64,000 bases of DNA from Chitinophaga horti (GCF_022867795.2 NZ_CP107006.1:5456001-5520000); one strand, 5' to 3'; shown: positions 50,115 through 59,500, counted from the stretch's first letter. Made by a program: numbers and translations. The notes: a model not told the origin generated them from the letters alone.

Positions 50115-50495
50115 TTATTTTTCGGTGCGCTGTTGCGCCTTGTACTTGTTAATTTTTTCCATCACCTTAAATCCGCTGGCATCGCGGTAGGTCTTGTCCT
50201 GGTTATTGGCGAACATATCTTCATCTTCTACCTCAAAGGCAAGTATATCGGCGCTGCGCACCACCCAAATGTTCACGCAACGCTTACGCCTGCCAAACTG
50301 CTCTTTCGCGAAAACCAGTGCCAGTTGCGCACTTGGGGCATGAACGCAACCTACGTGTTCGTGGTGAGCGCCTCGCTTTTCCTGGTGAAAAACTTCGTAT
50401 ACATTCCAATTCTCGCCTTCGTTTACAACTACAGGTTCTGCTGCATCGGAGAGGTGCAGCCGGTTCACACGCGGATCTAATGATTGATTTTCCAT
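50115..50495 (-). CDS. paaB: Phenylacetyl-CoA epoxidase subunit PaaB
   Basis: 126 residues. PaaB bridges PaaAC heterodimers. WNVYEVFHQEKRGAHHEHVG, CVHAPSAQLALVFAKEQFGRRK, VNIWVVRSADILA and the C-terminal DKTYRDASGFKVMEKI are all typical. The first 25 residues form a longer leader than in proteobacterial PaaB. Between paaA and paaC. Confidence 0.93.
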   Translation of the reverse strand: MENQSLDPRVNRLHLSDAAEPVVVNEGENWNVYEVFHQEKRGAHHEHVGCVHAPSAQLALVFAKEQFGRRKRCVNIWVVRSADILAFEVEDEDMFANNQDKTYRDASGFKVMEKINKYKAQQRTEK

Positions 50496-50584
50496 AACGT
50501 TCTATTATTGCTGGCATCGCCAGTCAGGGGTTTGTTCCTATACTTCTCAACGTGAAATTACTTAACCTCCACCTATCTAACTGA

Positions 50585-51580
50585 CTACGCCACCGGCAGC
50601 GCCCGGGCATGCGTACTGTGCATCAATGCGGTACGTACCCATCGGCCGCTTTCTTCTGCCCACTTACGCACCTTTACGCGTTCGGCGTTGCAAGGACCGC
50701 CACCGTTGATTACTTTAAAAAACAAGTCCCAGTCCGGGTCGGCGTATTGCCAGCGGCCTGCTTCATCTTTGCGCAGCTGCTCGTCCGGCAACGTTAACCC
50801 GAGCTCCCAGATCTTCGGCACATACGCATCCAGGAACTGGTTGCGCATCTCGTCGTTGCTGGCCATTTTCACTTTCCATTGCATGAGCTTTTCGCTATGG
50901 ACGGAGTTTTTATCCGGCGGGCCAAAAAAGTGCATGATCGGCTGCCACCACCGGTTCAGCGCCTGTTGCACCATGTCGCGTTGCATCGCTGTACCGGTAG
51001 CCAGTTCTATAAATGCGTCGTGGCCTTGTTTCAGATGAAAACTTTCTTCGTAACAAATACGCTCTAACGCCCTGCAGTAAGGCCCGTAAGAACCTTTCGC
51101 ATTCGCCACCTGGTTTACGATCGCTGCCGCATCAATCAAAAAACCAATAACGGTTACATCTGCCCAGGTTTCGGCCGGGTAATTAAAAACGTTCGAGTAT
51201 TTCGATTTGCCGCTCAGCAGGTCATTGATCATCGCCTCGCGGCGTTTGCCCAATGTTTCGGCAGCGTTATAAAGCAGCTGGCCGTGGCCAACTTCATCCT
51301 GCACTTTCGCGATGAGGGCCAGTTTGCGCTTAAAACCCGGAGCGCGGGTAATCCACGTGCCTTCGGGCAGCGCACCCATGATTTCGGAATGCGCGTGTTG
51401 CTCGATTAACCGGGTAAGTTGCCTGCGATACTCCGTAGGCATCCAGTCGCCGGGTTCGATCTTGGCGCCCGCTGTAATTCTTGCTTCGAATTGCTGTAAT
51501 TTTTCGGGATCGTCGTGCAGCTGCTCGTCATGCTGCTGCCGCCTGTTCGGTTCGTCAAATATGTATCCGCCTCCGTACAT
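50585..51580 (-). CDS. paaA: Phenylacetyl-CoA epoxidase catalytic subunit PaaA
   Basis: 331 residues. Di-iron catalytic subunit: EPGDWMPTEYRRQLTRLIEQ then HAHSEIMGALPEG (Glu and ExxH), IAKVQDEVGHGQLLY (ExxH) and ERICYEESFHLKQGHD (Glu and ExxH) supply the iron ligands. C-terminal INGGGPCNAERVKVRKWA is a PaaA signature. First gene of the paaABC set, with an 89-base gap to paaB. Divergent from the HExxH gene at 51773. Confidence 0.97.
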   Translation of the reverse strand: MYGGGYIFDEPNRRQQHDEQLHDDPEKLQQFEARITAGAKIEPGDWMPTEYRRQLTRLIEQHAHSEIMGALPEGTWITRAPGFKRKLALIAKVQDEVGHGQLLYNAAETLGKRREAMINDLLSGKSKYSNVFNYPAETWADVTVIGFLIDAAAIVNQVANAKGSYGPYCRALERICYEESFHLKQGHDAFIELATGTAMQRDMVQQALNRWWQPIMHFFGPPDKNSVHSEKLMQWKVKMASNDEMRNQFLDAYVPKIWELGLTLPDEQLRKDEAGRWQYADPDWDLFFKVINGGGPCNAERVKVRKWAEESGRWVRTALMHSTHARALPVA

Positions 51581-51772
51581 AGGGAGATTGTTTTGGTTAC
51601 CCGTAATTTACTGATTTTTACACGGATGCGGATGCCGCCGGACACCGATTTTCGAAACAGGAGAAGATTCTACCACTTTACAGTTGCCCCATCCGCAGGA
51701 AATGTTAAAACCGCTGTACGGCATACGTATGCAAAAGAAATAAGCGTTTACAATAACGAGCACGCCCTGTTT

Positions 51773-52384
51773 ATGAGCAAATTTTTATCTTTTTTCGCCT
51801 GTTGTGTGCTATCGACCCTCGTTTTTCCTGTAAAAGCCCAGCAGGCCCGCATTCTTAAATTACAATTCGACTATGACGCCCGGCCCAACAGCCCCGCGTC
51901 TGACACCGTATTTCACGACGCCCATGTTCCCATAACGATGGCCGAGTTTACAGGCCGCCCCTCGCGCAGCGGGCCCAGCGAAGCGGTGAGTTTTACCAGC
52001 TTTTCGTACGATGGCGGCAGCCGCAGGTTTCGGGATACGTTGTTCATCCACCTTCGTTTACAGGTGTTTATGGTGAAAAGTGCGTCCTGGGTGCGCGGCT
52101 CTCAATCGATCAGTCACACGCTGGAGCACGAGCAGCTGCACTTCGACATTACCCGCATCGTGGGCGAGCGCTTCCGCAAAAAGGTACTCAGCATGCCGCT
52201 GCACCTCGACGATTATGACAGCATCATTCAGTACGAATACCTGGAATCCTTCAGGGAAATGAATAAAATGCAGGAGGAATTTGATCGGGAGACGGGCAGC
52301 GGGGTCAATTACGCGGCCCAGGCCCGCTGGAAGCAGAACATCCGCCAAACGCTAACGGAACTGGGCGTGCTCGCAGCCAATTAA
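51773..52384 (+). CDS. Secreted protein with HExxH-type motif (DUF922-like)
   Basis: 203 residues from the ATG at 51773, chosen for the signal peptide MSKFLSFFACCVLSTLVFPVKAQ; the open frame continues 86 codons upstream over the paaA promoter region. The motif HTLEHEQLHFDITRIVGERF has H-E-x-x-H (HEQLH), as in DUF922 putative zinc peptidases of Bacteroidota; FTSFSYDGGSRRFRDTLFIH lies before it. Activity not shown. Confidence 0.75.
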   Translation: MSKFLSFFACCVLSTLVFPVKAQQARILKLQFDYDARPNSPASDTVFHDAHVPITMAEFTGRPSRSGPSEAVSFTSFSYDGGSRRFRDTLFIHLRLQVFMVKSASWVRGSQSISHTLEHEQLHFDITRIVGERFRKKVLSMPLHLDDYDSIIQYEYLESFREMNKMQEEFDRETGSGVNYAAQARWKQNIRQTLTELGVLAAN

Positions 52385-52432
52385 TCGCATTAAAAATCGT
52401 TATATTAACCGAACAACTTGTTTAAGTACAAA

Positions 52433-53839
52433 ATGAAGCCTGCCAAACTCCTTATAATGCTCTGCACGCCGGTGTTACTCGCCTCTTCCTGCAAAAAGAA
52501 AGACGATATCGGCAGCGAGAATAACACTTACGTAAACGACTGGATTTACGAAAGCATGAATCATTGGTACTACTGGAACACCAGCATGCCTGCCAGTCCG
52601 AACAGGTCCACCGGCACAGAATCCTTCTTCAACAGCCTGCTCAGGAAACCTGACGATCGCTTCTCGTGGATTCAGCGTGACTACCGGGAATTGCTGAATG
52701 AGCTGTCTGGCGTTAGTAAAGAGGCTGGCTATGATTTTTCGCTTTTCCTGTATGGCGATAACAAATTGGGCGGACAGGTGCTCTACGTAAAGAAGGGCTC
52801 GCCCGCCGAGGCCGCCGGTTTGAAGCGCGGCGACAACTTCTTCAAGGTGAACGGAGCAGCGGTTACTTATACGTCGCAGGCAAGCGCGAACAACCTGGTA
52901 GATCAACTTTATAAGGATCATACGCTTAGCATCGGCACTTACAACGCCGCCACCCGCGATTTCGATCTTAAAAAAACCATCCCGTTAACGGTGAAAGAAT
53001 TTGCTGAACACCCGGTTTACCTCGACACCGTGTATAACATCGGCGGCAAGCGCACGGGTTACTTTGTATATAATTTCTTCAGTCCCGGCCCAACCGAAAC
53101 CTCCACGGTTTATGACGACGCCGTGGACGCGGCTTTTGCCCGTTTTAAAGCGGCCGGTATCACTAACCTCGTGTTAGACTTCCGTTACAATCCAGGTGGT
53201 AATGAAATATCTACGATTAACCTGGCGAGCCTGATCGTAAAAGGAGCTACTACCAACGACGAGTTCTTTCATCGCGAGTACAATGCTAACGTGTTGGAAG
53301 AGATCAGGAAGGATGGGGAAGAGGCATTGTTGTCGCGCAAGTTCATTCAAAAGAATGCGGGCATCGGCGCCAACCTTGAAAAGCTCGTTATCATCACCTC
53401 CGGCCATACGGCGTCTGCCAGCGAACTGATAATCAACGGCCTTCGCCCTTATATGAACGTAACGCTGATCGGCGATACGACATACGGTAAAAACGTTGGC
53501 TCGACAACGTTATACCGCGAAGGCGACCGGCGTAACACCTGGGGACTGCAGCCGATTATTACCAAAGCGTTCAATAAAAACAACCAGTCCGACTACACCA
53601 ACGGCTTTGCGCCGGATGTTGTGCTGCAGGAAGGTGTGGACCTGAAGCCGCTGGGTGATATCAATGATCCCTTGCTGGCCGCAGCGTTAGGCAAAATCAC
53701 CAATGGGCGTGTAGCGGCTCCCAAATCCACGAAAGCGACCTTTGAAAGTACGCCTGTTGCCAGCTCTCTAGATAGAAAAGCGTTCTCTTTTCAGTTGATT
53801 GAGCCGAGAGCGACGCTGCCATCCGTATTTAAACGATAA
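52433..53839 (+). CDS. S41 family peptidase lipoprotein with PDZ domain
   Basis: 468 residues from the ATG at 52433: MKPAKLLIMLCTPVLLASSCKKK, lipobox ASSC. N-terminal helical segment (NDWIYESMNHWYYWNTSMP), PDZ domain at about 110-190 (VLYVKKGSPAEAAGLKRGDNFF), then the S41 core: LVLDFRYNPGGNEIS, VIITSGHTASASELIINGL (Ser nucleophile in the SAS segment) and DTTYGKNVGS (Lys general base). Surface or periplasmic carboxy-terminal-type protease. Its stop is adjacent to the convergent M28 peptidase stop. Confidence 0.9.
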   Translation: MKPAKLLIMLCTPVLLASSCKKKDDIGSENNTYVNDWIYESMNHWYYWNTSMPASPNRSTGTESFFNSLLRKPDDRFSWIQRDYRELLNELSGVSKEAGYDFSLFLYGDNKLGGQVLYVKKGSPAEAAGLKRGDNFFKVNGAAVTYTSQASANNLVDQLYKDHTLSIGTYNAATRDFDLKKTIPLTVKEFAEHPVYLDTVYNIGGKRTGYFVYNFFSPGPTETSTVYDDAVDAAFARFKAAGITNLVLDFRYNPGGNEISTINLASLIVKGATTNDEFFHREYNANVLEEIRKDGEEALLSRKFIQKNAGIGANLEKLVIITSGHTASASELIINGLRPYMNVTLIGDTTYGKNVGSTTLYREGDRRNTWGLQPIITKAFNKNNQSDYTNGFAPDVVLQEGVDLKPLGDINDPLLAAALGKITNGRVAAPKSTKATFESTPVASSLDRKAFSFQLIEPRATLPSVFKR

Positions 53840-54742
53840 TTAATTTTTGTCGGCTTCTTTGACCACGTTAAGCACACTTTGCACTGCGTGGTAAAAGAAT
53901 GATGGGTTGATGTTTGCAAACTCGTCGCTCGGCTTGTGATAGTCCGGATGATCTTCCACGCCGAAGTACAGGAACGGGATCTTCTTTTGAAAAAACTCGT
54001 AGTGGTCGCTTTGTTTCGTCCAGTCCTGGTCGCCATCTTCAGGCTTGTCATGGCCCATCTTGAGGCTGATCGCACTTTGTGCGGCGGCGGCTTCCACATA
54101 CTTTCTTAACTCCGGAAAATGGTGAACGCCTGTAGCATACAGCTCCCGTTTATTGTTATGGCTGATCATGTCCATATTGATATTCAGCACAATTCGTTCT
54201 GCCGGCACCGGTAGTTTGGCCACAAACGCTTTAGCGCCCTGCAGGCCCATCTCCTCTGCGTCGAAAGCGGCAAAAATAAGCGTGTGCTGTGGTTGATTCT
54301 TTTTGAAATATGCCGCCATAGCCAGTAAACCCGCCACCCCGGATGCATTATCGTCCGCCCCGTTATAAATACTGTCCTGCGCCTCGTTCGGTCTACCTAT
54401 TCCTACATGGTCGTAGTGCGCCGAAATCACGATCACCTTTTCGCTTTTGCCTGCAATGTAGCCGTAAAGGTTAGTGCCCATCGTTTTAACATTGTTCCGC
54501 GAAAAGTAAAATGGCTGCTCGTAGGTATTGTTAAACTGTTGCAGACCGGCCTGCTTAAACCTGTCAAGCAAGTAGAATTGCGCGAGCCGGTTTCCTTTAG
54601 TGCCGGTTTTACGACCTTCGAACTTGTTATCCGACAACGTCTTCACATCTTTCATTAATAAAGATGAATCGACATTAGGCGCTTTTTGCGCCATCATTTG
54701 CAGTGAGCCGGAGCAGGCGAGCAGTAAGAGAAGTGTTTTCAT
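53840..54742 (-). CDS. Secreted M28 family zinc aminopeptidase
   Basis: 300 residues from the ATG at 54742 (MKTLLLLLACSGSLQMMAQ, signal peptide); an in-frame ATG at 54760 lies in the loop of the upstream hairpin. Zinc site: VIVISAHYDHVGIGRPNEAQ (His), YNGADDNASGVAG (Asp), AAFDAEEMGLQG (Glu-Glu), LNINMDMIS (Asp) and EDHPDYHKPSDEF (His). No PDZ domain, unlike the M28 protein at 896. Likely frees N-terminal residues from peptides outside the inner membrane. Confidence 0.92.
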   Translation of the reverse strand: MKTLLLLLACSGSLQMMAQKAPNVDSSLLMKDVKTLSDNKFEGRKTGTKGNRLAQFYLLDRFKQAGLQQFNNTYEQPFYFSRNNVKTMGTNLYGYIAGKSEKVIVISAHYDHVGIGRPNEAQDSIYNGADDNASGVAGLLAMAAYFKKNQPQHTLIFAAFDAEEMGLQGAKAFVAKLPVPAERIVLNINMDMISHNNKRELYATGVHHFPELRKYVEAAAAQSAISLKMGHDKPEDGDQDWTKQSDHYEFFQKKIPFLYFGVEDHPDYHKPSDEFANINPSFFYHAVQSVLNVVKEADKN

Positions 54743-54743
54743 A

Positions 54744-54787
54744 CGAACGGGCGTTTGCATATTGTTAAATATACAAACGCCCGTTCG
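54744..54787 (-). promoter_or_regulatory. Perfect 14-bp hairpin directly at the start of the M28 peptidase gene
   Basis: CGAACGGGCGTTTG (54744-54757) and CAAACGCCCGTTCG (54774-54787) are exact complements with a 16-base loop. The stem ends one base from the ATG at 54742. There is no T run after it on the minus strand. It would fold in the leader and could block ribosome access, or be a read-through hairpin after feoB. Confidence 0.75.
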
Positions 54788-54804
54788 ATTACGTATAAAA
54801 AGAA

Positions 54805-56934
54805 TTAAGCGAAAATGTTGTAGATAACCAGGCTGCAAACGTAGGCGAGCAGCGTCATGTACACGAACTGCACCAATGGGTACGTCCAGCTTTTGGTTTC
54901 GCGTTTCACCACTGCCATGGTACTCATACATTGCATCGCGAAAGCGTAAAAGATCATGAGTGACATACCGGTAGCCAGCGTATAAACAGGCGAGCCATCT
55001 TTCCAGGTGGCGCCGGCCATCTTTTCGCGAAGAGGCGCGTTATTGCTGTCGTCGTCGGAATCTACACTATAGATAATGGCCATGGTACTTACAAATACTT
55101 CCCTGGCGGCGAACGATGAAATTAATGCGATACCGATTTTCCAGTCGAAGCCCAGTGGTTTTACCGCGGGCTCTATTGCATGACCGAGTATCCCTGCATA
55201 AGAAGTCGCCATTTTTTCAGAAGCTAATTCATGTTCCAATGCTACTAGCTGAGCTGAATCCTGTGTTTGTTCCATTTTCGCCTCGTACTTAGCGCTCACC
55301 TCGTTCATCTTTTTAGTGGGGCCATAAGACATCAGGAACCACAGTACGATGGAGATGACCATGATTACTTTACCGGCATCCGTCACAAATATCTTAGCTT
55401 TTTCGACCATGGTGGTGCCAACGTTCTTCCAGCGGGGGGCGCGGTAAACGGGCAGTTCCATAATGAAGTAGCTCTTCTCTTTTATCTTGATGAACACCTT
55501 CATGAGTGCGGCGATGAAGATCGCCATGAAGAAGCCGAGCAGGTAAAGGCCCATCATGACCAAACCCGGGAGGTTCAAAATGCCAAGTACTTTAACGTCG
55601 GGGATCACCAGCGCAATCATGACTGAATAAATGGGCAGTCGGGCAGAGCAGCTCATGAGGGGAGTAACCATAATGGTGATCAGCCGCTCTTTCCGGTTCT
55701 CGATATTACGGGCCGCCATGATGGCCGGTACCGCACAGGCGACGCCGCTGATCAAAGGCATCACTGATTTACCATTCAAGCCCACCTGGCGCATGAGCCG
55801 GTCAGTAAGGAAGCTGATGCGGGCCATGTAGCCAGTGTCTTCGAGCAACGTAATCAACCCGAAAAGGATCATGATCTGCGGCACGAAAATTACCACGCCA
55901 CCTAAACCGGCGATAATACCGTTAATGAGCAGATCGACAATCGTATTATCCGGCAACACGTCGGCGAGCCAGCCTTGCAGGCTGCTTACAGCGCCTTCGA
56001 TAATATCCATCGGGTAGGAGGCCAGCCAGAAAATACTTTGGAACAACAGGAACATCACTACCAACAGGATCGCATAACCCCAGAAGCGGTGTAGGAGGAT
56101 GTTATCGATCTTTTCGGTCTGCAGCTTCGTTTCCAGCGGATCTTTTTCAACCACGGTGACGTTCATGATGTGTTTTATGCGCGCATAACGCTGCATAATT
56201 TCATCGGCCTGCATCTTGGTTTTGTTAAACTTATACTGATGTAAGCTTTCGGTGATGCGCTGCTTCTGCGACACCTGCAGGAAGGGCAGGTCGCTCACAT
56301 TCACCGCAATGTGCAGGGCGGCGTAATCGCTCGCACCCGGACATTCCTTTTGCACCGCAGTCAACACATCCGGTGCAAGTGATTTATTATCAATGAAATC
56401 GCGCGCTGGCACGCCAAATTTTTGTTGGGCTATCAGTTCAATGTTCTTCTTTAATTCCGGTATTCCCTTATTCTTTCTTGGGTTGATGGCGACCACCGGC
56501 ACACCTAATTCTCTTTCCAGGCCCTGCAGGTCGATCTCCACGCCCTTTTTACGGGCAATGTCCATCATGGTAAGCCCGATAATGACAGGCTTTTTCAGGT
56601 CAATGATCTGGGAACAGAAAAGGAGGTTACGCTTCAGGTTAGCGGCATCAGCAATAATGAGGATAATATCAGGCGCGTCTTTGCTGCTCTGGTCGATCAG
56701 CACATCGTAGGTTACAAATTCATCGGCGCTCTTAGGGTAAAGGCTATAGGTACCAGGCAGGTCAATGATGTTGCCTGTCAATTGATCAGATATCTTCGCG
56801 ATACCGGTTTTTTTATCGACCGTTACACCCGGGAAGTTGCTGACCTTCTGATTTAATCCTGTGAGTGCATTAAAAAGAGAACTCTTACCGCTGTTGGGGT
56901 TTCCAACGAGCGCAATGTTAATTGGAACCTGCAT
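54805..56934 (-). CDS. feoB: Ferrous iron transport protein B
   Basis: 709 residues from the ATG at 56934. N-terminal G domain with G1 GNPNSGKSSLFNAL (residues 11-24), G2 FPGVTVDKKTG, G3 DLPGTYSLYP and G4-like LTMMDIARKKG; then a helical spacer and the membrane part with paired gate regions (QIMILFGLITLLEDTGYMAR, SCSARLPIYSVMIALVIP, SFAAREVFVSTMAIIYSV). Imports Fe(II) across the inner membrane. No feoA is adjacent and no FeoA domain is fused. FeoB length is normal. Confidence 0.96.
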   Translation of the reverse strand: MQVPINIALVGNPNSGKSSLFNALTGLNQKVSNFPGVTVDKKTGIAKISDQLTGNIIDLPGTYSLYPKSADEFVTYDVLIDQSSKDAPDIILIIADAANLKRNLLFCSQIIDLKKPVIIGLTMMDIARKKGVEIDLQGLERELGVPVVAINPRKNKGIPELKKNIELIAQQKFGVPARDFIDNKSLAPDVLTAVQKECPGASDYAALHIAVNVSDLPFLQVSQKQRITESLHQYKFNKTKMQADEIMQRYARIKHIMNVTVVEKDPLETKLQTEKIDNILLHRFWGYAILLVVMFLLFQSIFWLASYPMDIIEGAVSSLQGWLADVLPDNTIVDLLINGIIAGLGGVVIFVPQIMILFGLITLLEDTGYMARISFLTDRLMRQVGLNGKSVMPLISGVACAVPAIMAARNIENRKERLITIMVTPLMSCSARLPIYSVMIALVIPDVKVLGILNLPGLVMMGLYLLGFFMAIFIAALMKVFIKIKEKSYFIMELPVYRAPRWKNVGTTMVEKAKIFVTDAGKVIMVISIVLWFLMSYGPTKKMNEVSAKYEAKMEQTQDSAQLVALEHELASEKMATSYAGILGHAIEPAVKPLGFDWKIGIALISSFAAREVFVSTMAIIYSVDSDDDSNNAPLREKMAGATWKDGSPVYTLATGMSLMIFYAFAMQCMSTMAVVKRETKSWTYPLVQFVYMTLLAYVCSLVIYNIFA

Positions 56935-57066
56935 CCTTATCTTATCCTCATAGATTTTTAAAGCTGCAAAACTAATCATTAATCGCCCAGCGGAATGCTC
57001 GTATCGGGAAAAAACCGGCAGTTTGGGTCTGTAACCGGGTCTTTTATGATCATTTTAACGCTAAAA

Positions 57067-57098
57067 AGCAAAAAACCACGGTAGATACCGCGGTTTTT
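57067..57098 (-). terminator. Terminator downstream of pspC
   Basis: AAAACCGCGGTA and TACCGTGGTTTT pair on the minus strand with one mismatch and a tiny loop, followed by further T tracts. It lies about 45 bases after the pspC stop. Confidence 0.75.
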
Positions 57099-57141
57099 AT
57101 TTCGTCGAAACTAAACTTATTGTGACAAATTATTGCGCTTG

Positions 57142-59015
57142 TTAATTGCGGTACATCCGAAAAAGGAAGGAGGCCGTTTCCATGGCAACCAGCGTTCCGC
57201 GCTGGCTGCGTGAAGGCTCATCGCTGTTATCTACCGGCGTCATGGCAGTAGCATCCGGACGAACGGTGTCTACTTTTGCCGGCTGATCGCGTTTGTAACG
57301 ATAACGGTTATCTTCGGCGTCCGGCTTCACGGTGTCAGTTTTTTGCTGCTCTCTCCTGACACGTTCCTCTTCATTCCGTTTTTCCTCCTCGACTCTTTTT
57401 TCGTCTGCCTTTCTGCGTTCTTCCCGGTTCAGGTTATCGATACCGTCGTGGTCCATACGCAGCTGTACGCGGTCGTTATCTTCGAAGTCGTCCCAGCTGA
57501 TGCGATCTCCTCTCCAGCGGCCGCGGTCCCAGAAGAACAGGTCGTATGCATCTCTTTCTACTTCCACATTTTTGCCTACCGGTACGCGAATGGTCACTTC
57601 TACCTGCTGGCCACGAAAGGTGGAGTTGCGGGGAATGGCAATGCCATTGGGAATGATCAGTACGGAGTCCTGCTGCTTCAGGTCAAAATTGATACGGCTG
57701 ATGTAGCTTTGGCATCTGCTGTAGAGCCACCGCGGGAGAGCTTTTCCACCGTCACCTGAAAATCAGGCGTTTCGCTCTTCACCAACCGGATGTGGATGCC
57801 GTTTACGATCGCGGTATCGTCCGCCACCCGCAAAACGCTGTTGAATACGTGACTGATATCTACTCCGACTAAGTCCTCTTCTGCACGTAGGATGAGTTTA
57901 TTATTACTTGGTTGCTTCAGGTAAAAAGTTTCCTTTCCGCTGGATACGGGCCCAACGCTAAAGTCGCTTACCACTGCAGACACCAGCCAGATGCAGAAAA
58001 TCACACCGAGTATCCACATAAAACCGAGGGTCATGCCCGCATATTTGTTGGCCTGCTTTATACCAGTTACCTTTCTCAGTAAGAAAATAACGAGCGAAAC
58101 GATGGGGACGCCAATGAGCAGTACCACAGTCGGCCAGAATAAAAAGCTTTGAATGCCTTCAGCGAAAATTAACTCCTTCAGTAACAGGGCCTTGGTAAAA
58201 AAGGCAAATACTACCAGCGACGAAACGATCGCCAGCAGTACTACCACCGCAAAGAATATAAAGATGCCTTTCGTTACGTACACCAGTATATTGCGCAGTC
58301 CGATCAGGAATCCGTTAACGGCGTTACCGGTTTCCCTACCAAACTGTTTTCCGCGGCCCTGGGAAAAATTTTTGAAGTCGTTTCCCATTCCTTCCATGCG
58401 GCTTTTGAAGGCGTTCATTTCTTCCTGCACGGTGTTCTTTATATTATTTACATCCACCCGCTCGCCACGCATTTCCAGCTTTTCAGCGGCGGTGAAGGCT
58501 TCGGGCGTTGCAATCCATATAATGAAATACACGACAATACCGGTACCAAAGCCGCCGATCGCCAGCAGGGCGAAAACGATACGGAACACCAGGGGATCTA
58601 TATTGAAGTAAGCGCCCAGGCCACCGCACACACCACCTAACACCTTCGCTTCCGGATCGCGGTAAAAACGTTTACGCGGACGAGCGAACATATAAGGATC
58701 TGCGCCGGGTTGCGTCTGCTTAGCAGAATCGTTGCCTGTATTGGCTTTCGTATCTTCGTCGAACTGCTCCGGCGTACCCATGGAAGCTTTTACCTCCTGC
58801 ACGTCCACATCGGTAATGCAATGGGCGCCTTTGCGCATTTTGTCCTGGAAGATTTCCGCAATACGGCTTTCAATGTCGCTTACGATCTCATCTGCGCCGT
58901 CCTCCTGAGAAAAGTATCGCTTCAGGCTGTCGAGATACTGTCGCAGTATCTCGTAGGCGCTATCCTCTATGGGTATCAGGCGGGAGGAGAGGTTTATATT
59001 GATGATCTTTTTCAT
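57142..59015 (-). CDS. PspC-domain envelope-stress protein, with a one-base deletion
   Basis: About 625 residues when joined. The first frame (59015 to 57678) holds a 90-residue N-terminal domain (MKKIININLSSRLIPIEDSA), the PspC domain (RFYRDPEAKVLGGVCGGLGAYFN, residues about 118-175) and several membrane helices, then stops after TADAKATSAVSILT. The expected continuation YISRINFDLKQQDSVLIIPN then GIAIPRNSTFRG is in another frame and runs to 57142 through a charged coiled tail (NLNREERRKADEKRVEEEKR). The join is at about 57703-57710; GCC for GC would restore it. PspC with PadR is a common Bacteroidota pair for sensing membrane stress. Start chosen at 59015 because the 31-codon extension upstream overlaps padR. 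Confidence 0.85.
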
Positions 59016-59050
59016 TTCGAAAGGTGATTTAGGTTTTAGGTCTGCTGACT

Positions 59051-59388
59051 TTATTCGGATGGAGGATTTTGTGTTAATTGATGAACCGCGTTCGCCAGTT
59101 CGTTCCATGTGTTTTCAAGGTCTTTATAGAAAGCTTCCCCTTTGTCGGTCATGGAAAAGTACTTGCGGGGCGGGCCGGAGCTGCTTTCTACCCATCGGTA
59201 GGTAAGGAACTCAGCGTTCTTGAGCCTGGTGAGCAATGGGTATAAGGTCCCTTCAAGAATATCCAGCTTCGCCTCTTTCATCTTTTCAATAATGTCTGAA
59301 GGATAAGCCTCGCCTTGCTTAATGATAGACAGGATGCAAAATTCGAGCACCCCTTCCTCATTTGTGATTGTGTATTTTCGATATTCAT
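59051..59388 (-). CDS. PadR-family transcriptional regulator, with a one-base deletion near the start
   Basis: About 112 residues when joined. The continuous frame opens at 59350 (LEFCILSIIKQGEAYPSDII), but the family N-terminus MNIENTQSQMRKG lies just upstream in another frame, from the ATG at 59388; a fifth G in the tract at 59350-59353 would give MRKGVLEFCILSIIK. Winged helix: LDILEGTLYPLLTRLKNAEF and YFSMTDKGEAFYKDLE. PadR proteins repress their own operon; pspC lies 35 bases downstream and is the likely target. Confidence 0.88.
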
Positions 59389-59459
59389 GGCAAGTGAGCT
59401 TTAGTCTTTTTTGTCAATAATCGCGATTCGTTAAATCCCGTATCATCAACTTGACAATA

Positions 59460-59500
59460 CAAATGTAGGAACATTTTTAGTACTGTGCAATACACAATAC
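59460..59500 (-). promoter_or_regulatory. Promoter of padR-pspC with two overlapping palindromes
   Basis: Minus strand: TTG (59490-59488), 20 bases, TACATTTG (59467-59460). GTACTGTG and CACAATAC (59480-59487 and 59493-59500) form an inverted repeat with one mismatch that encloses the -33 box; ATGT, four bases, ACAT (59463-59474) overlaps the -7 box. Both are of the type bound by PadR proteins. Confidence 0.7.

Noticed and set aside
57142..57597. Independent 151-residue gene downstream of pspC
   Set aside because: Its reading frame continues upstream as the expected C-terminal part of PspC, so it is the second half of a broken gene.
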